Source of the DNA: Ctenosaura bakeri
Lineage: Eukaryota; Chordata; Lepidosauria; Squamata; Iguanidae
Length of the DNA stretch: 64,000 nucleotides
Direction: 5' to 3'
Assembly (NCBI GenBank): GCA_948474755.1
Contig: CAOLHI010000248.1
Coordinates: 372,001-436,000, forward strand
Position numbers and translations under genes: made by a program. The notes below the pieces were generated by a model. That model saw only the letters and a list, made by a program, of their open reading frames with translations, was not told the origin of the DNA and did not search any database. Positions 44,674 to 56,019 of this stretch are shown here, piece by piece. Numbering within the stretch: position 1 is the stretch's first letter; each line of letters starts with the position of its first letter.

Positions 44674-45062
44674 GGCACTTTTTGCAACACCCTCCCAACT
44701 CATCATGGGAATGGGAGGACAGGACCATGATGACGGTTCTGCATGATGTCATCACGGTCCCATCCTTCTCCTGTTCCCAGGTTGCTCAATCACAGATTAA
44801 ATAATTGACGGGTTTTTCCTGTCAATGACCTATGATCTTGCAACCATCATGGACTTACCTGGCCAAAGGAAGCCTCAGAAGCACAATGACTATGCTTCCT
44901 GCCCCAGAACAGCCTGGGAAAGTACCCAGCTGTGCTGTGGAAGTGAGAGGTATGGCCATAATGCTTCCTTCACCACAGAGCCAGCTGGTGGGGAGGGGAG
45001 TACTCCTGTTGCCAGGATCCCCGCCCAGTCATCAGTATGAAAAGGTAGGGTGCAGAAAGGGC
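44674..45062. mobile_element. MITE related to 41832-42242 (389 bp)
   Basis: Ends GGCACTTTTTGCAACACCC and GGTGCAGAAAGGGC, interior CATGATGTCATCACGGTCCC and CCATCCTTCTCCTGTTCCC. TTA stands before the left end and just after the right end, consistent with a 3-bp TSD. Chance frames only. Confidence 0.7.
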
Positions 45063-45084
45063 TTTACTTTATATACCTAGCCAA

Positions 45085-45960
45085 GACCTGGTGGGATGAC
45101 TCCCATGACTGGAATATTACAATTTGAAAGATATAACCTATTCAAAAATAATAGATATGTTATAAATGGAGGGAAGGTAGTATTCTATGTCAAAGACAAA
45201 CTCAATTGTACAGAAATCCACGAGAGTGATCAGAGTGGACCAGTTGTGAGCATTTGGATAAAAATAAATGGAGAAATGGAGAAAGAAAGAAATACAGTGT
45301 TATGGTGGGAGTTTACTGTAGGCCACCAAGCCAAAAAGAGGTGGTGGATGACACTTTTCAAAAACAAATCTTAGAAATCTCAAAGATGCAATAACAATAG
45401 CAGTAGCATGTGTATTTCTATACTGCTCATCAGCTAAGTGCTCTCTAAGCGGTTTACAATGTATTTAGCTAATTGCCCCCAACAAGATGGGTAGTCATTT
45501 TACCAACCTGCAGAAGGATGGAAGGCTGAGTCAACCTGGAGCCCAGCAGGATCAAACTCACAACCCTGTGGCTGCAGTACTGGCATTTAACCACTGTGCC
45601 ACCAAGGCAAGAATAAATAGTTATCCTGATATCTGCTGGGAGACTAACTCTGTTAAGCATAGATTTTCATACGAATTCTGATGTGCCTTGCAGATAATGT
45701 CTTATTTCAAAAGGTAGAGGAAGGAATAAGATGATTGGCAGTCATGGACTTGACCCTAGCCAATAGGGAGGAGTTGGTTACTGGAATCAAAGTAATCAGT
45801 AATTTGGGGAAATTTGCAATTGTGGGACAGTGCAAAGAAGCATATAATCAAACACAGACCTTGGATTTCAGGATTTTAACAAGTTCAGAGAATTACTGGG
45901 TAGAATCCTATGCCTAGACATGCTAAAGGAAAAAGACACCAAGCAAGGGTAGGAGTTCTT
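45085..45960 (+). pseudogene. CR1-type LINE ORF2 endonuclease region, split by a SINE
   Basis: Frames 45096-45374, 45487-45681 and 45735-45917 carry remnants of a CR1-like apurinic endonuclease: a WWEFTVGHQA stretch where YYRPP is expected, PDICWET, MDLTLANREELV and NLGKFAIV (ancestral GxSDH-like). Stops and frameshifts abound. A Sauria-like SINE (45390-45608) sits in the middle. The next CR1 block (46076-46475) is the 3' end, so the RT domain is missing between them. Confidence 0.65.
45390..45608 (-). mobile_element. Sauria-like tRNA-derived SINE
   Basis: Near-identical in layout to 38919-39130: ATGTGTATTTCTATACTGCT, GCGGTTTACAATGTATTTAG, GGCTGAGTCAACCTGGAGCC and a head ending GTGCCACCAAGGC, in minus orientation. 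Confidence 0.85.
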
Positions 45961-46075
45961 GAAGAAGGAGTTGCAAAAAGCACAATAAGAATCAATCTCA
46001 GGGGAGGAGAAAAATGAGAAATATCTGAAAAAACCAATGTGGCTGCACAGCAAACTCAAGGAAGAAATGTTGAAA

Positions 46076-46475
46076 GGAGCTGAGTGTTGAGGAAATGTTG
46101 AAGGAACCGAGTGTGTTCAGCTTGAAGAGAAGACTGAGGGGTTATATGATTGCACTCTTTAAATACCTCAAAGGCAGTCACAGAGAGAAGGGGACAGGCC
46201 TGTTCTCTCCTATCCCATAAAAACAGGTCTAATGGTCTGAAGATACAGAACAGTAGATTTCAATTGAACATTAGAAGGATTTTTTTTGACAGTAAGAATG
46301 GTTCAGCAATGAAACTAATTACCTAGAGAGGTGGTGGAGTCCCCTTCTCTGGGCATCTTCAAAAAGAGGTTGTACAGCTATGGGCTTGAGATGCTTTAGC
46401 TGGAAAACCTTCATTGAGCAGGGGGTTGGACTTGATGGCCAATGAGGCCCTCCCAACTTTATGATTATATATGAC
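46076..46475 (+). mobile_element. CR1-type LINE 3' end (ORF2 terminus plus UTR)
   Basis: TTCAGCTTGAAGAGAAGACT, TTAAATACCTCAAAGGCAGT, GGTGGTGGAGTCCCCTTCTC and AGCAGGGGGTTGGACTTGAT are the CR1 C-terminus and UTR. The tail TATGATTATATATGACTC is degenerate. Confidence 0.8.
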
Positions 46476-47025
46476 TCTGAGCCTATGTATAAGCCCACCT
46501 TACACCGGCATGTGTCTTCTCTTGGTCATCACACAGGTTGTTACTCCTTTCCACTCTCCACAATGAACCAAGGCTCCCACCTCTGAACCAGCATGGCTCC
46601 AACCCCAACTCCAGCCATTCCCATGATGGTGGAGAAGCATCTCCCTATGTTTCCTAGCAAACCATGAGTTCTTCTGCTGAGACCTTTGAAGGACCCCAGC
46701 TGATCTTGGCAGAAGATGTCCATAGTCTATGTCTGTTTTTGGAGACATGGACAGATACTTCTCTGATGATCCCCCCACCCCTCAACCAGAAACAGAATAG
46801 TTGGAGGGAGGGTATCACAGTGCAACAAGGAGTCCAGGGGGTAGTGGCAATGGACTTGCATGTAGTACTCTTACAGTACATTTGATCATGTAAAGTCTTG
46901 GCCAATATATTACATTTTACGGCAGGGGTGGGTGCAGTGTGACCTCTGGATGGTGTTGGACTGCAGCTCCCAACAAATAGAGCCATCCAAAAAAACATTT
47001 GAGGGTTGCACAATCTCCATCCAAT
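46476..47025. other. Mostly unannotated; partial MITE at 46921-46990
   Basis: GGATGGTGTTGGACTGCAGC then TCCCAACAAATAG is a half copy of the TTGTTGGACTACA MITE. The 119-codon minus-strand frame (46654-47013) overlaps it and is not supported. Confidence 0.35.
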
Positions 47026-47090
47026 TTTAAAGTGTCACAAGAGCCTGTTGGTTTTGCTGCAAAAGACTAACCTAGCTACCCCTCTGGAAG
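47026..47090. repeat. Unclassified reptilian repeat fragment
   Basis: GAGCCTGTTGGTTTTGCTGC with AAAAGACTAACCTAGCTACC resembles the '...ACAGACTAACATGGCTACCC' end of a widespread amniote repeat. Short fragment. Confidence 0.35.
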
Positions 47091-47709
47091 AAGGCAATGT
47101 ATTCATGAAATCTCTGGGAGCTAGGGAAGTAGAGGGCACATTGGGAAAGAAGAGTGTGTTTGCTTTTTCATTACCTGTTGCCTTTTGATCTGAGTGGAAT
47201 AAATTAAAGCACTCCTTGTAGTCCATGCTTGCCAGAGCTCTCACCTACTTGAGTTCATGGACAATGGAAAACAATTTAGCTTTTCCAGATACAACGATGT
47301 GATGCAGTTGATAAGAGAGCGTCAAGGTTAAAATCAACTGTTTTCAATACAAAGAAGGTGGGTCTATTAAGACAAGCAGAGAGTACAGTGGTCAGCCATA
47401 GAAACTGATATGGGACTTAAAAAAACACTGGAGGGGAGGTCAGTCACAAAGCACATGGAAATCTTTAATATTTGTGGAGCAGTATTTGCAGTGTTTTAAA
47501 CACTGGAAACTGTGACACATTGAGCAGAACCAGGTGAAATTTCTTGTTTGATGCAGCTGTTAAATATATACTAGCGCTCTCTTTTCTTACACCCCGTATA
47601 GAAGGGTAAATTTTCTCATTACAGGAAATAATGTTTGAAATACAATGGTTACATGAACATCCAACGACAGTCGATGGAACGTGACTTTCAGTTTTTAAAA
47701 ACAAGCTGT

Positions 47710-47885
47710 TGTTTTAAAGTAATTACTTCAATGATTTAAATTCTGTTAGTTTAATGCTGTTTTAATCTAAACTTTTGTAGACTTTTAATTGCACATGTTT
47801 TATTATAATTTTCTATTTTTTTATAAGTTGCCTTAAGTCGCAGTCTGGGGAAAAAGCAAGATATAAATAAAGGGATGAGAGGATG
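47710..47885 (+). mobile_element. L2-like LINE 3' end
   Basis: TTATAAGTTGCCTTAAGTCG, GGGGAAAAAGCAAGATATAA and ATAAAG follow the L2 terminus pattern (usually 'GCCGCCTTGAGTCCC...GGCGGGATATAAATAAA'). Confidence 0.6.
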
Positions 47886-48754
47886 GAGGGAAGGATGATT
47901 GATCTATAGAAGCCCCTAGCCAGAATGACTGTCCCCCAGCATAGTCATGGGGGCTCAGTGGGTTCTGGGAACCGTAGTCCAAAAAGAGTCTGCATGTGGA
48001 GGATTCACAAAGTTAAGGTAAAGACTAGCCAGCCTTCTCCAAAACTGGAACACACTGGGTAATGTTAAAAGGCAGCTGTAACATATTTAGTGCTGAAAAC
48101 GTGTGTGAGAAACTAGCTTGGAATGAAAATTGAGTGGATTCATATAGCTGAACGCATAGACTGAAATACATTTACTTCAGCACAGCATTGCTGTTACTAT
48201 AGGTTGTTGTGGGTTTTCTGGGCTTTTTGCTGTTACTGTTTTTGTTGCTGTCTATGAGGCCTATCTTTTCAACAGATGGCTATTCTGATCATCAAATATC
48301 TGAACTACCACTTTGAACTCAATAGTTCAGAGGGGTTGCCAGCATTTCCCCCCCTCTGATAAGGCTCTTGTGCATTCAATAACCGCATACCTGTGGGGAT
48401 CTGATCTGATCTGATTTTTGTTGTTGTTGTTGCTATTCTCCAGTTTGAATTCCCCTAGTGTGCATACGGAGTGATCTGTATGCTTTATGACTGATCACTC
48501 TGAATAATACTGACAGATGCATTTCTTTCTCTTCTGCTTCTTTAGTACATATTGGTTGAAATCCTACATTGTCCAGCACAGCTTATGAGTTGCACAGGCG
48601 CAATGACCTATTCACCACCTCCAAGACTCATGATTTTGCTGTAACAGCCCTCCCTGGATGGCCATTCCATGACTGGGCGGGGGGGTCGTAGAAGCAACTG
48701 GATATGCCTCATAGCCAGACCCAGACCAATAATTTTGTTGGGATTAGTTATTTA
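47886..48754. other. Mostly unannotated; MITE fragment at 47955-48000
   Basis: GTGGGTTCTGGGAACCGTAG and TCCAAAAAG are a half copy of the GGATTCTGGGAGTTGTAGTCC MITE seen more fully at 57866. Nothing else recognised. Confidence 0.3.
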
Positions 48755-49480
48755 GTTAGTTCTTATTCATTTATATACCACCTTTCTCCCAATAATGGGA
48801 CTCAAGGCAGCTAACGACATATTTAAAAACAATAAAGATTAAAACTATACAAAACCCTTAATAAAAATATAAACATAAGAGTTCTTTTAAAAGCAATTAA
48901 ACAATTTCTTAAAATTATTAAAATCATTAAACATTATAAAAAAATTAATATTCATTAAAAGAACATACACAAACCTTTAAAACAGCACTGCATAGCATTA
49001 AAACCTCACCCCAGTCAGTTTTTAAAAGCCTAACAGCATAAAAATGTTTTGATTTGCTGATGGAAGGAGAGCAAGGACAGGGCCAACCTGGGACTTCCAA
49101 AATCTAGGAGCAGCCACAAAGAAGGCCCTCTACCTTGTTCCTTTCAGATGAGCCTGGGAAGGTGATGGGATAGAGAGAAGGGCCTCTTTAGATGATCATA
49201 TTGACCTAAGGAATTTGTAAATAGAGATACAGTCCTTCAAGTAACCTGGACTCAAGCCATATAGAGCTACACAGATCAAAACCAGCACTTTAAATTGTGC
49301 CCAGAAATCTACCAGCATCCAGTGGAACTGTTGCAACAAGGGAATTGCATGCCCCCAGTAGTCATCCCCAGTTAACACTTTGGCTACAGTTCTTCAGGCT
49401 AAATGAAGTTTCTGAGCACTTTTCAAGAGCAGCACCATTAGAAGTCATTACAATAATGGGATGTACCATCATGACCAGAT
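48755..49480 (-). pseudogene. L2 LINE, ORF2 C-terminus and 3' UTR, antisense
   Basis: The minus-strand frame 49196-49378 contains IPLLQQFHWMLVDFWAQFKV then ALYGLSPGYLKD, the conserved post-RT block of L2 ORF2 (consensus 'LHWLPI..RFKVLLLTYKALHGLAPxYLxD'). Beyond the stop the 3' UTR runs to about 48755 and ends in a TTTATTTA-like inverse terminus. Stops and the short frame show it is dead. Confidence 0.85.
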
Positions 49481-51121
49481 CCACGATTGGCACACAACTG
49501 GAGGTCCACCAGCATCTCGATGGATGATGTCATCAGTCTGTGTCTGGCTATCGCAGATAGCCTGTCTGGCTATGGGGCATAGCCAGATGTTTGTCCTATC
49601 CCCTGCACTCTCCACCAGCCTCACAAGGGCCTTTTTAGAGGCTACCACAGGAAAATCATAAGTCAAAGCGGGATGGGGCATTGCACAGGGTGGGAGAGAA
49701 CACCGTCCTTTGCAACAGCAACAAAATAAAAAAAGTTGACTGGCACTTCTATGTGACACTAATAGGATGCCAGCCATTGGGTGCTAGTGTACTTCTTAGA
49801 GATCTTGTGGCACAATGGCCAGTCACCCTAAAGGAATGTGCCTTTGAGGTAGGTGGATGGGAGAACTGCATAAGTGTGTACTGAATACTCACTCTGCTGG
49901 CATACTTAGTCACCAACAGGGTTCTAGCTGATATTTTCAAATTCTTTCAAGATCAATGAATGCTTTCCAGCTTTTCAGGCTAGTAGCAGCTTTGGAGGTG
50001 ATTATGAGCAGAACTGGCACGGGAGGAAGGCTTTAGAAATCTTCCCATGCATTATGGTCCTGTTACTGCTTTGCCCCTTTCCTGGGCTGCTGTTTGAATG
50101 ATGAAAAATATTAAATACTCACATGCATAGAATGTGATATGTGGTTTGGCCCTTTTTATGGCCTCTTTCATGGAGACTCCAATTTTATATCTACTTCCCT
50201 TGGAGTAAGTCCCTTCTGGATAGATTATACCAAAGACTGCATTGTGATTTAGGGTGCCAGGCATTGCCTCTCCCTCAAGATAAAAAGGTTTATGTTCCCC
50301 CTGTTCCAGTCCTTTATTGGCATCAAGCCTTATTTAAAAGCAACAACAAACTTTATCTTTCTGCTCCTGACTCTGTGTTGATTTAAATGTGTAGTGGCCA
50401 CCAGGTAAGTGGAAACCAGGGGCTGAGTTTAGACTAGAGATGAAGATTCATATTTTAAATACTAGTTAGCCCTTAATTTCACAAGATGGCTACAGGTGAA
50501 ACATCATGTTAGCAGACTAAGCTACTCTGCATGGTTGCTATTGAGATAAATAAAATAAAAAATTATAAAGCACTTGAAACACTATGGATGAGGAAATGTA
50601 GAAGCTGAAGTATCTGTTTGAAATGGATTTTTTAAATGACTGTTTTATGGGGTATTTTACTAGCTAGCAGCGTAAATTTGGCCCAGAGGGTACCTCCAAC
50701 TAGATTGTGCCTCTGATTGACCCAAGATGCCTGTTAAAATAATTTTATCAGATGGCATTTTGGTCACTGTATACTACAGTGCTTTAGTTTAGACACTCTG
50801 AACATTGTATGGAAAGTAAAAGACTACTCAGCTTATTTTGTTGCCTGAGATTACAAAATAAATAAATAATAAATAAAATAAAATAAAATTGCCCCCACAC
50901 TATTTTCCCTATGTGGAATCCGTTAAGAACAGCAGAATCATACTTCCAGTTTGGTTGTGGGAGAAAAGTGCCTTCCATCACACCTGAGGACAACATACTA
51001 GCTTAGGTGGTGAAAAACAGACTCTTTTTCCAGCCTGCTCTACTACCCCTTGTTTTCTGCCTAAATGTAATGGAAATGTAAATTTTTTTTGTTTTATTTC
51101 TTAAAAAGTCACTTGCAAGTG
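49481..51121. other. Unannotated sequence
   Basis: About 1.6 kb; an AATAA/AAATA run at 50859-50889 only. The 102-codon minus-strand frame at 49469-49777 begins as an extension of the L2 region. Confidence 0.3.
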
Positions 51122-51320
51122 CTAGTAGTGAGGTATAGTGGATTGAACTAGGATTCTGAGACCAAGGTTCAAATCCCCACTTGACCACAGAAACCACTGC
51201 CTTGCCTTGGGTAAGTCACATTCTCTCAGCCTCAGGAAGACACAGGCAAACCCCCTCCGAACAAATCTTTCCTGTGACAAGTTCACCTTAAGGTTGGCAT
51301 AAGTTGGAAATGACTTGAAC
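51122..51320 (+). mobile_element. tRNA-derived SINE, diverged
   Basis: GTGAGGTATAGTGGATTGAA, AAGGTTCAAATCCCCACTTG and TTGGCATAAGTTGGAAATG keep the family order; the CACACAACAAC tail is lost. Confidence 0.75.
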
Positions 51321-52064
51321 AAATCTCCCACCGATCACAAAAACAAATTTTGTTCAGGATATTCAGAGATGCATTGTATCATTCAGGCTTTGGGGACTTT
51401 ATAAAACAACTATAAACTTCTTTGTTTTTGTTTTTTTCTTTCACTGCTCCAGCCCTCCCCGCCTCCTCCGTTTTGGACAGCACTGCTGCTTAGCAGCCCG
51501 GGAGAGCCATAATGCTGTCACTCCTCAGTCACTGCCGCGTGAGTAATTGTGTTCTCTATTTTTCTAGTATTCTTCCACTGATGTGAATTCAGACAGGAGA
51601 GAGAGAGAGAGGGAGAGAGCTTCGTCTCTATTCTGCTCTTCAGAGCCTTCCTGAAGAGAGAAGAATTGCCTAGGCAGGTTCCTAAAAGCATTATAGCTTT
51701 TTTTGGCCGTGATACTGCTGGCTTAAACAATTTTTGCTGCTCCAGGGAAAAGTTATGGTTATTCCATCACTGCACACACACAACCATTTATTTGCATTAT
51801 CAGTCATCCAACATTAACCAGGATACTGGTTTTGGATCCCTTTCTGACTGTCACTAACATGCTGTTACTAGTATGCTGGAATGGAAAGCAAGGGAAACAG
51901 CAAGCAGAAACAACCACAGCACACAACATTCTGCCATCATCTGCTTTCTAAAGGAATTGTTCTTCTTTTGGACTGTGTTTTTATTATCTTGCATACTGCA
52001 GTTAAACAGAGATTTAACATATAAATACCATGACCATCTGAATCATCTTTGGCTTCATTTCATC
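51321..52064. other. Unannotated sequence
   Basis: A GA run at 51597-51620 and a pyrimidine-rich stretch at 51415-51475 (TTTGTTTTTGTTTTTTTC, CTCCAGCCCTCCCCGCCTCC). No supported exon. Confidence 0.3.
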
Positions 52065-52256
52065 GTTGTTGTGTGCCTTCAAGTTATTTCTTACTTATGT
52101 GAACCCTAAGATGCACCTATTATGGGACTTTCTGGGGCTGAGAGTGTGTGATGCACCCAAGGTCATCCAGTGGATTTCCATGGCCAAGCAGGGAATTGAA
52201 CTCTGGTCTCCGGAGTCATAGTTGAACAGTCAAACCACTACACCACACTGGTTCTC
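52065..52256 (-). mobile_element. tRNA-derived SINE
   Basis: Plus-strand GTTGTTGTGTGCCTTCAAG, then CACCCAAGGTCATCCAGTGG, GGAATTGAACTCTGGTCTCC and CCACTACACCACACTGGTTC: a whole minus-strand copy with a short internal deletion. Confidence 0.88.
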
Positions 52257-52451
52257 ATGACAGAATATAAAAATACATAGATGAGTCACCATTGTAATGA
52301 GGATCTCCCATATACTGGACCTGGATCCTAAGATGGGAGGTTTAAGGAATTTCATGGAAAGAATGTTTCTCATCTTCCTGGGACATAAAGGGCTGCTATG
52401 GGGATTGAGGCATTGGAAGTTCCTTCCACAAATTTATTTAAATTAACTTAC

Positions 52452-52780
52452 CTGTGGAACTAGACTTCTTTCCCTCCCCCTTCTTTCTGTCTACCCCTCC
52501 GTTCCTAAAGCTGACAAACATGAAAATTGGGACATCTGTTCTGAGAACCATTGTCCTTTTGACACCCACTTCCGAATTAAAGACAAGTTCCATTAATTTG
52601 ATGAGGTTCTGCACTTTCATCAGTTCTTCTTGCCTATGGAGGCTTGCTTGGAAGTACTTGCACAAGTGTGCTGCTTGCAAAGGAAGCTCAGAGGGGGAAA
52701 AAACAGTGCTAAAATGGCTGAGAGACTTTGCAAGCAGCATGTATAGTTCCAAGTGAGGTTCTATAAGTTCTTCATGCTCC
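52452..52780 (-). CDS. Candidate internal exon of an unidentified host gene
   Basis: Read on the minus strand, the open frame ends at CCACAG|GTAAGT, a consensus 5' splice donor (plus-strand ACTTAC at 52446-52451), four codons before an in-frame stop. A plausible acceptor, CACTGTACTGTAG, precedes base 52780, though its pyrimidine tract is weak. With these borders the exon is 329 bp: one base, 109 codons, one base. The product is rich in Leu/Glu/Lys helices (for example EPHLELYMLLAKSL, QEELMKVQNLIKLMELVF) and ends in a basic/serine tail GEGKKSSST; it looks like an alpha-helical (HEAT/ARM-like) scaffold, which is a guess. I do not recognise the family. The ORF stays open upstream to 52845, so the acceptor could lie further up. 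No other exon was found. Confidence 0.5.
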
Positions 52781-53276
52781 CTACAGTACAGTGCATGGGT
52801 TCCACTTTTCAACCAATTCCGTTTTCTGGCAGTGCTGTGGTCCATAACCTGTCAGCTAAGTGGTAGAAGCCTGTAATCCTACCACCCTTATGCAAGTGAC
52901 AGTCCAGCACATCTGAAGGGCTCCACCAGGTTGGAGAATGATGGCTTAGAGTACGTGGGAACACAATACGGTCAAGGAAAGGCCATTCACACAAACTCAG
53001 ACAGACTTTTGCATATGATTACTTCTCATATTCCAAGATCTAACTTTGGTACTGAAAGCAGATTTTAGGATCCTTTTCTTAAAGAAAAAAAAAATAAGGT
53101 GGGGGGAAGTCCTAATTTCTAGCATATCTTAAAACCACAGATATCATTTTGTTTTGTTCCTCTTATGAATGCTTTTTAATATCATATGAAACAAACCTAT
53201 GAAATCAAATATCCACAAATAGAATCTATGGACATGTAAAAGAAGAAAGTCAGAGGCAATTTTTAAATTTTACTTT
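52781..53276. other. Unannotated; would be intron upstream of the candidate exon
   Basis: Nothing recognised apart from an A-run at 53083-53096. Confidence 0.3.
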
Positions 53277-53970
53277 TTGTTGTTTTTGTGCATCTTCAAG
53301 TCATTTCCAACTTATGGTGACCCTAAGATGAACCTGTCATGCAGTTTTCTTGGCAAAAGTTGTTCAGAGGGAGTTTGCCATGGCCTCCTTTGAGACTGAG
53401 GGCTTTTTCGCACTTTGGGGGAAAACGGGGCGTTCTGATACTTACTGGGCTGGCGCGCTCCCTCCGCTGATCCAGGCTGATCTGGAGCAGTGCGTGCCCG
53501 CACTACACACTTCTCCGGGGACCAAAATGGCGCTTCCCGGTTGGTGGAGGCTCTCCACCAACCAGAGAAGCTTGCCAGGCTAAAGCGTGCCCCTGGAAGA
53601 TTTGCAGCCTCGCACTAGTGCGAGCCTGCAAATCTACACATTAGCGCAGCAACGGACTGGGGCGTGCTGTGCTATTGAAAGACCTCTTTTAAGCAGTCTT
53701 TCAATAGCACGGCGAACCACCAGTTCTGGTCGTTCTGGAGCTGGCTGCAGTCTGGACATACATAAAGTAGTCTGGACCCAGTCCGCCCCTAAGTGCAAAC
53801 GTCCTCACCGGAGGACGCTCTGCCCCGTCACTAAATCAAAGTGTGGAAAAGGCCTGAGAGAGTGTGACTAGCCCAGAGTCACCCACAGCATTTACCATGG
53901 TTGAGCAGGGATTCAACACTGATCTCCAGAGTCATAGCCCAAAGCTCAAATCACTATGCCACACCGGCTC
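53277..53970 (-). mobile_element. tRNA-derived SINE, split by a MITE
   Basis: Plus-strand TTGTGCATCTTCAAGTCATT and TTATGGTGACCCTAAGATG on the left, and GAGAGTGTGACTAGCCCAG, GGGATTCAACACTGATCTCC and ATGCCACACCGGCTC on the right. The insertion of MITE 53400-53854 falls at the same SINE position as the MITE in the 8599-9016 SINE. Confidence 0.88.
53400..53854. mobile_element. Long MITE (455 bp), GGGCTTTTTCGCAC ends, TGA TSD
   Basis: Ends GGGCTTTTTCGCACTTTG and CAAAGTGTGGAAAAGGCC are inverted repeats. TGA flanks both sides (53397-53399 and 53855-53857). The GC-rich interior holds a central palindrome around CTATTGAAAGACCTCTTTTAAGCAGTCTTTCAATAG and shares its layout (CAGTGCGTGC, ACCAAAATGGC, TTGGTGGAGGCTCTC) with 61661-62115. 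Confidence 0.8.
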
Positions 53971-55504
53971 ATGTAAATATTGCTTTACATATTAATATAG
54001 GCTGTCAAGCAGGTTCCTTTACAACCATTGTTTCATTGAATGATTTGCCCATATTCCTGGTGTCCCTCATACTCTCAGCAGAATTATGCTTTAGGTATTC
54101 TTTCTGTAAGTCATTGCATACTATGTATCACAATATGGATATACATACAAACATATATTTTAATGTAAATCTAGCTATAGATAGACAGAGAATTTTACTG
54201 TAGTTGATGGTTCATTATATATTGCTGCTATGTCATCTTTTTGAATTGACTAAAAAAACAACACATATTTCCTTACTATTCTCTCTTGTTTTATTCAACA
54301 AGAGCAGCAAAAACCAAAACACTGAGAGGAATAACCTTTCTCTCCCAGGAGGGAGGTGTGTTAATTGAAGGGGAAAGTGGTGAAGAGTTTGATTGTGAGA
54401 GGTCATGCAACTAGAGAGGAAAGCGATTAGGATACAGATGAGTTTCCCCTAAGGAAAACCAAGTTCTTGCTCTTAATGATGTATGAATGATTTAGAGAAG
54501 ACATAAAGGACTGACCCACACACCCAAAAGTTCACACACTCAACAGTTACTGAGTCACTTGCTGCCTTCTCACTGGCCATTGTTGCCCTTTATATGGTTG
54601 GGAAAAAAATATATGATGTGTGTTCTGGCTAATTCAGAAGTTCAGGAGCCCATTATGACAGTTCTCATAACCATGAGAGTTAGCTGAGAGTCATAACATA
54701 GTGGAGCTGGTAAAAGTGGTGTAGCAATCAGGAAACACATTGGGCTATGAGTAGGAAGAACTGAGTTCTTCGGACATGCACGGTCTGAGTCTCATCTACC
54801 TTCTAGGTTGATGAGCCTCTAGTGCGTGCATGGGTGTGGGTCTTTCCCTGCCTGCAGTTCCTGCAACCATACACATGCATGAACAAGTCAGGCAGAAGAC
54901 TGGTGGATGATCAAAGAAGAGTCTGTTGGCTCTTATCACCATTTTGACTCCGTCTGATCACACAGCTCCATTTAACAGGATAAAGACCTACTTTCAGTTT
55001 GCCTGATAGTGTCAGCACTGGTTGCTCTGAAAGGGCAGATTGTCTGCGTGGAACAGTTGCTCATCAGTGCTGCAACCTGAAATATCACCATGAATGGTCA
55101 CCTAACAGAAATGCACTGGATTTTTGGTACCTTTTTCTGTGACAGGAGCACAAAAAGCTCTGCTGTAGTCCCACAAAGGGGTAACATAATTCTTAGTCCC
55201 TTAGCTCCCAGAAGTAGTTTGGCAAAGGACAAAATGAGACTGGAAGTCATCTCCAGCATATAGGGTAGGTATACTCTAATGTCTTGGGTGTCTACCCTTT
55301 TCCCTAGTTAATCTATTTGGGTTTCCAGAAGTTCACTGGAAGGACAATGTTGTAATTTATGATGTACCACACGCCCTATAAAGTAAACTGTAGTGCAGCA
55401 AAATTGTCTTGTCTGAAGAATAACTTTTGTATAGTTTAGACAGCAACCCCACCATGCCTATAATGTGGGAAATGGCTCAACATTGTTCTTATACTTGCAA
55501 ATAA
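53971..55504. other. Unannotated sequence
   Basis: About 1.5 kb with nothing recognised. Confidence 0.3.
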
Positions 55505-55828
55505 CTATCATGGCTTCTGACCTGGGCATTTCTCCAAGGACAGAGATTGTCCTTAAGCCTTGAGTCTCAGGGAGTCTCTTTTGCTAGGGCATCTCAGAAA
55601 TCAGATGCTGAGACAGCTGCTTTGCCAGGGATTTCTACAGTGGAGGATGAGGAAGAATATGCAAGGTGCCATGATGCCTCCTTCCTTGCTTCTAGAGAAG
55701 TTTCTTTGCTCACATCTTTAAATGCCAGTGACACTTGTGCAGAAACTCCCTCAGCTCTGGGAATCTTTGCTTTATTCTTTCCATACCAGTTCCAGCGGCA
55801 GCTAGACACAGCAGAGATCCACAAGTGA
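55505..55828 (+). other. Coding-like open stretch, unidentified
   Basis: One plus-strand frame is open for about 108 codons and ends in TGA after LDTAEIHK. Its composition (acidic cluster VEDEEEYARCHD, then FLASREVSLLTSLNASDT) looks more protein-like than most frames here, but there is no in-frame ATG before 55547, no strong splice acceptor, and a minus-strand frame overlaps (55594-55824). It could be part of a decayed retrocopy, an exon, or chance. Confidence 0.2.
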
Positions 55829-56019
55829 CCATATGTCAGTTATGGAGCACAGCCCATTTAATAGACAAGAGAGATTTTTTAAAAGAAGATCTGCAAGGAT
55901 GTGTATGAAGAAGACAGATGACTCTCCACCAGATTCTTTCAGCCTGCTCAAGGCTCAAGATCAATGCTGGTGCAATGCTCCAATTTATTGGCTGTCTGAC
56001 AGAGATTCTGCTGGTTAAC

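Noticed and set aside
46654..47013. 119-codon minus-strand frame
   Set aside because: It overlaps a MITE fragment and an opposite-strand frame. No domain or splice support.
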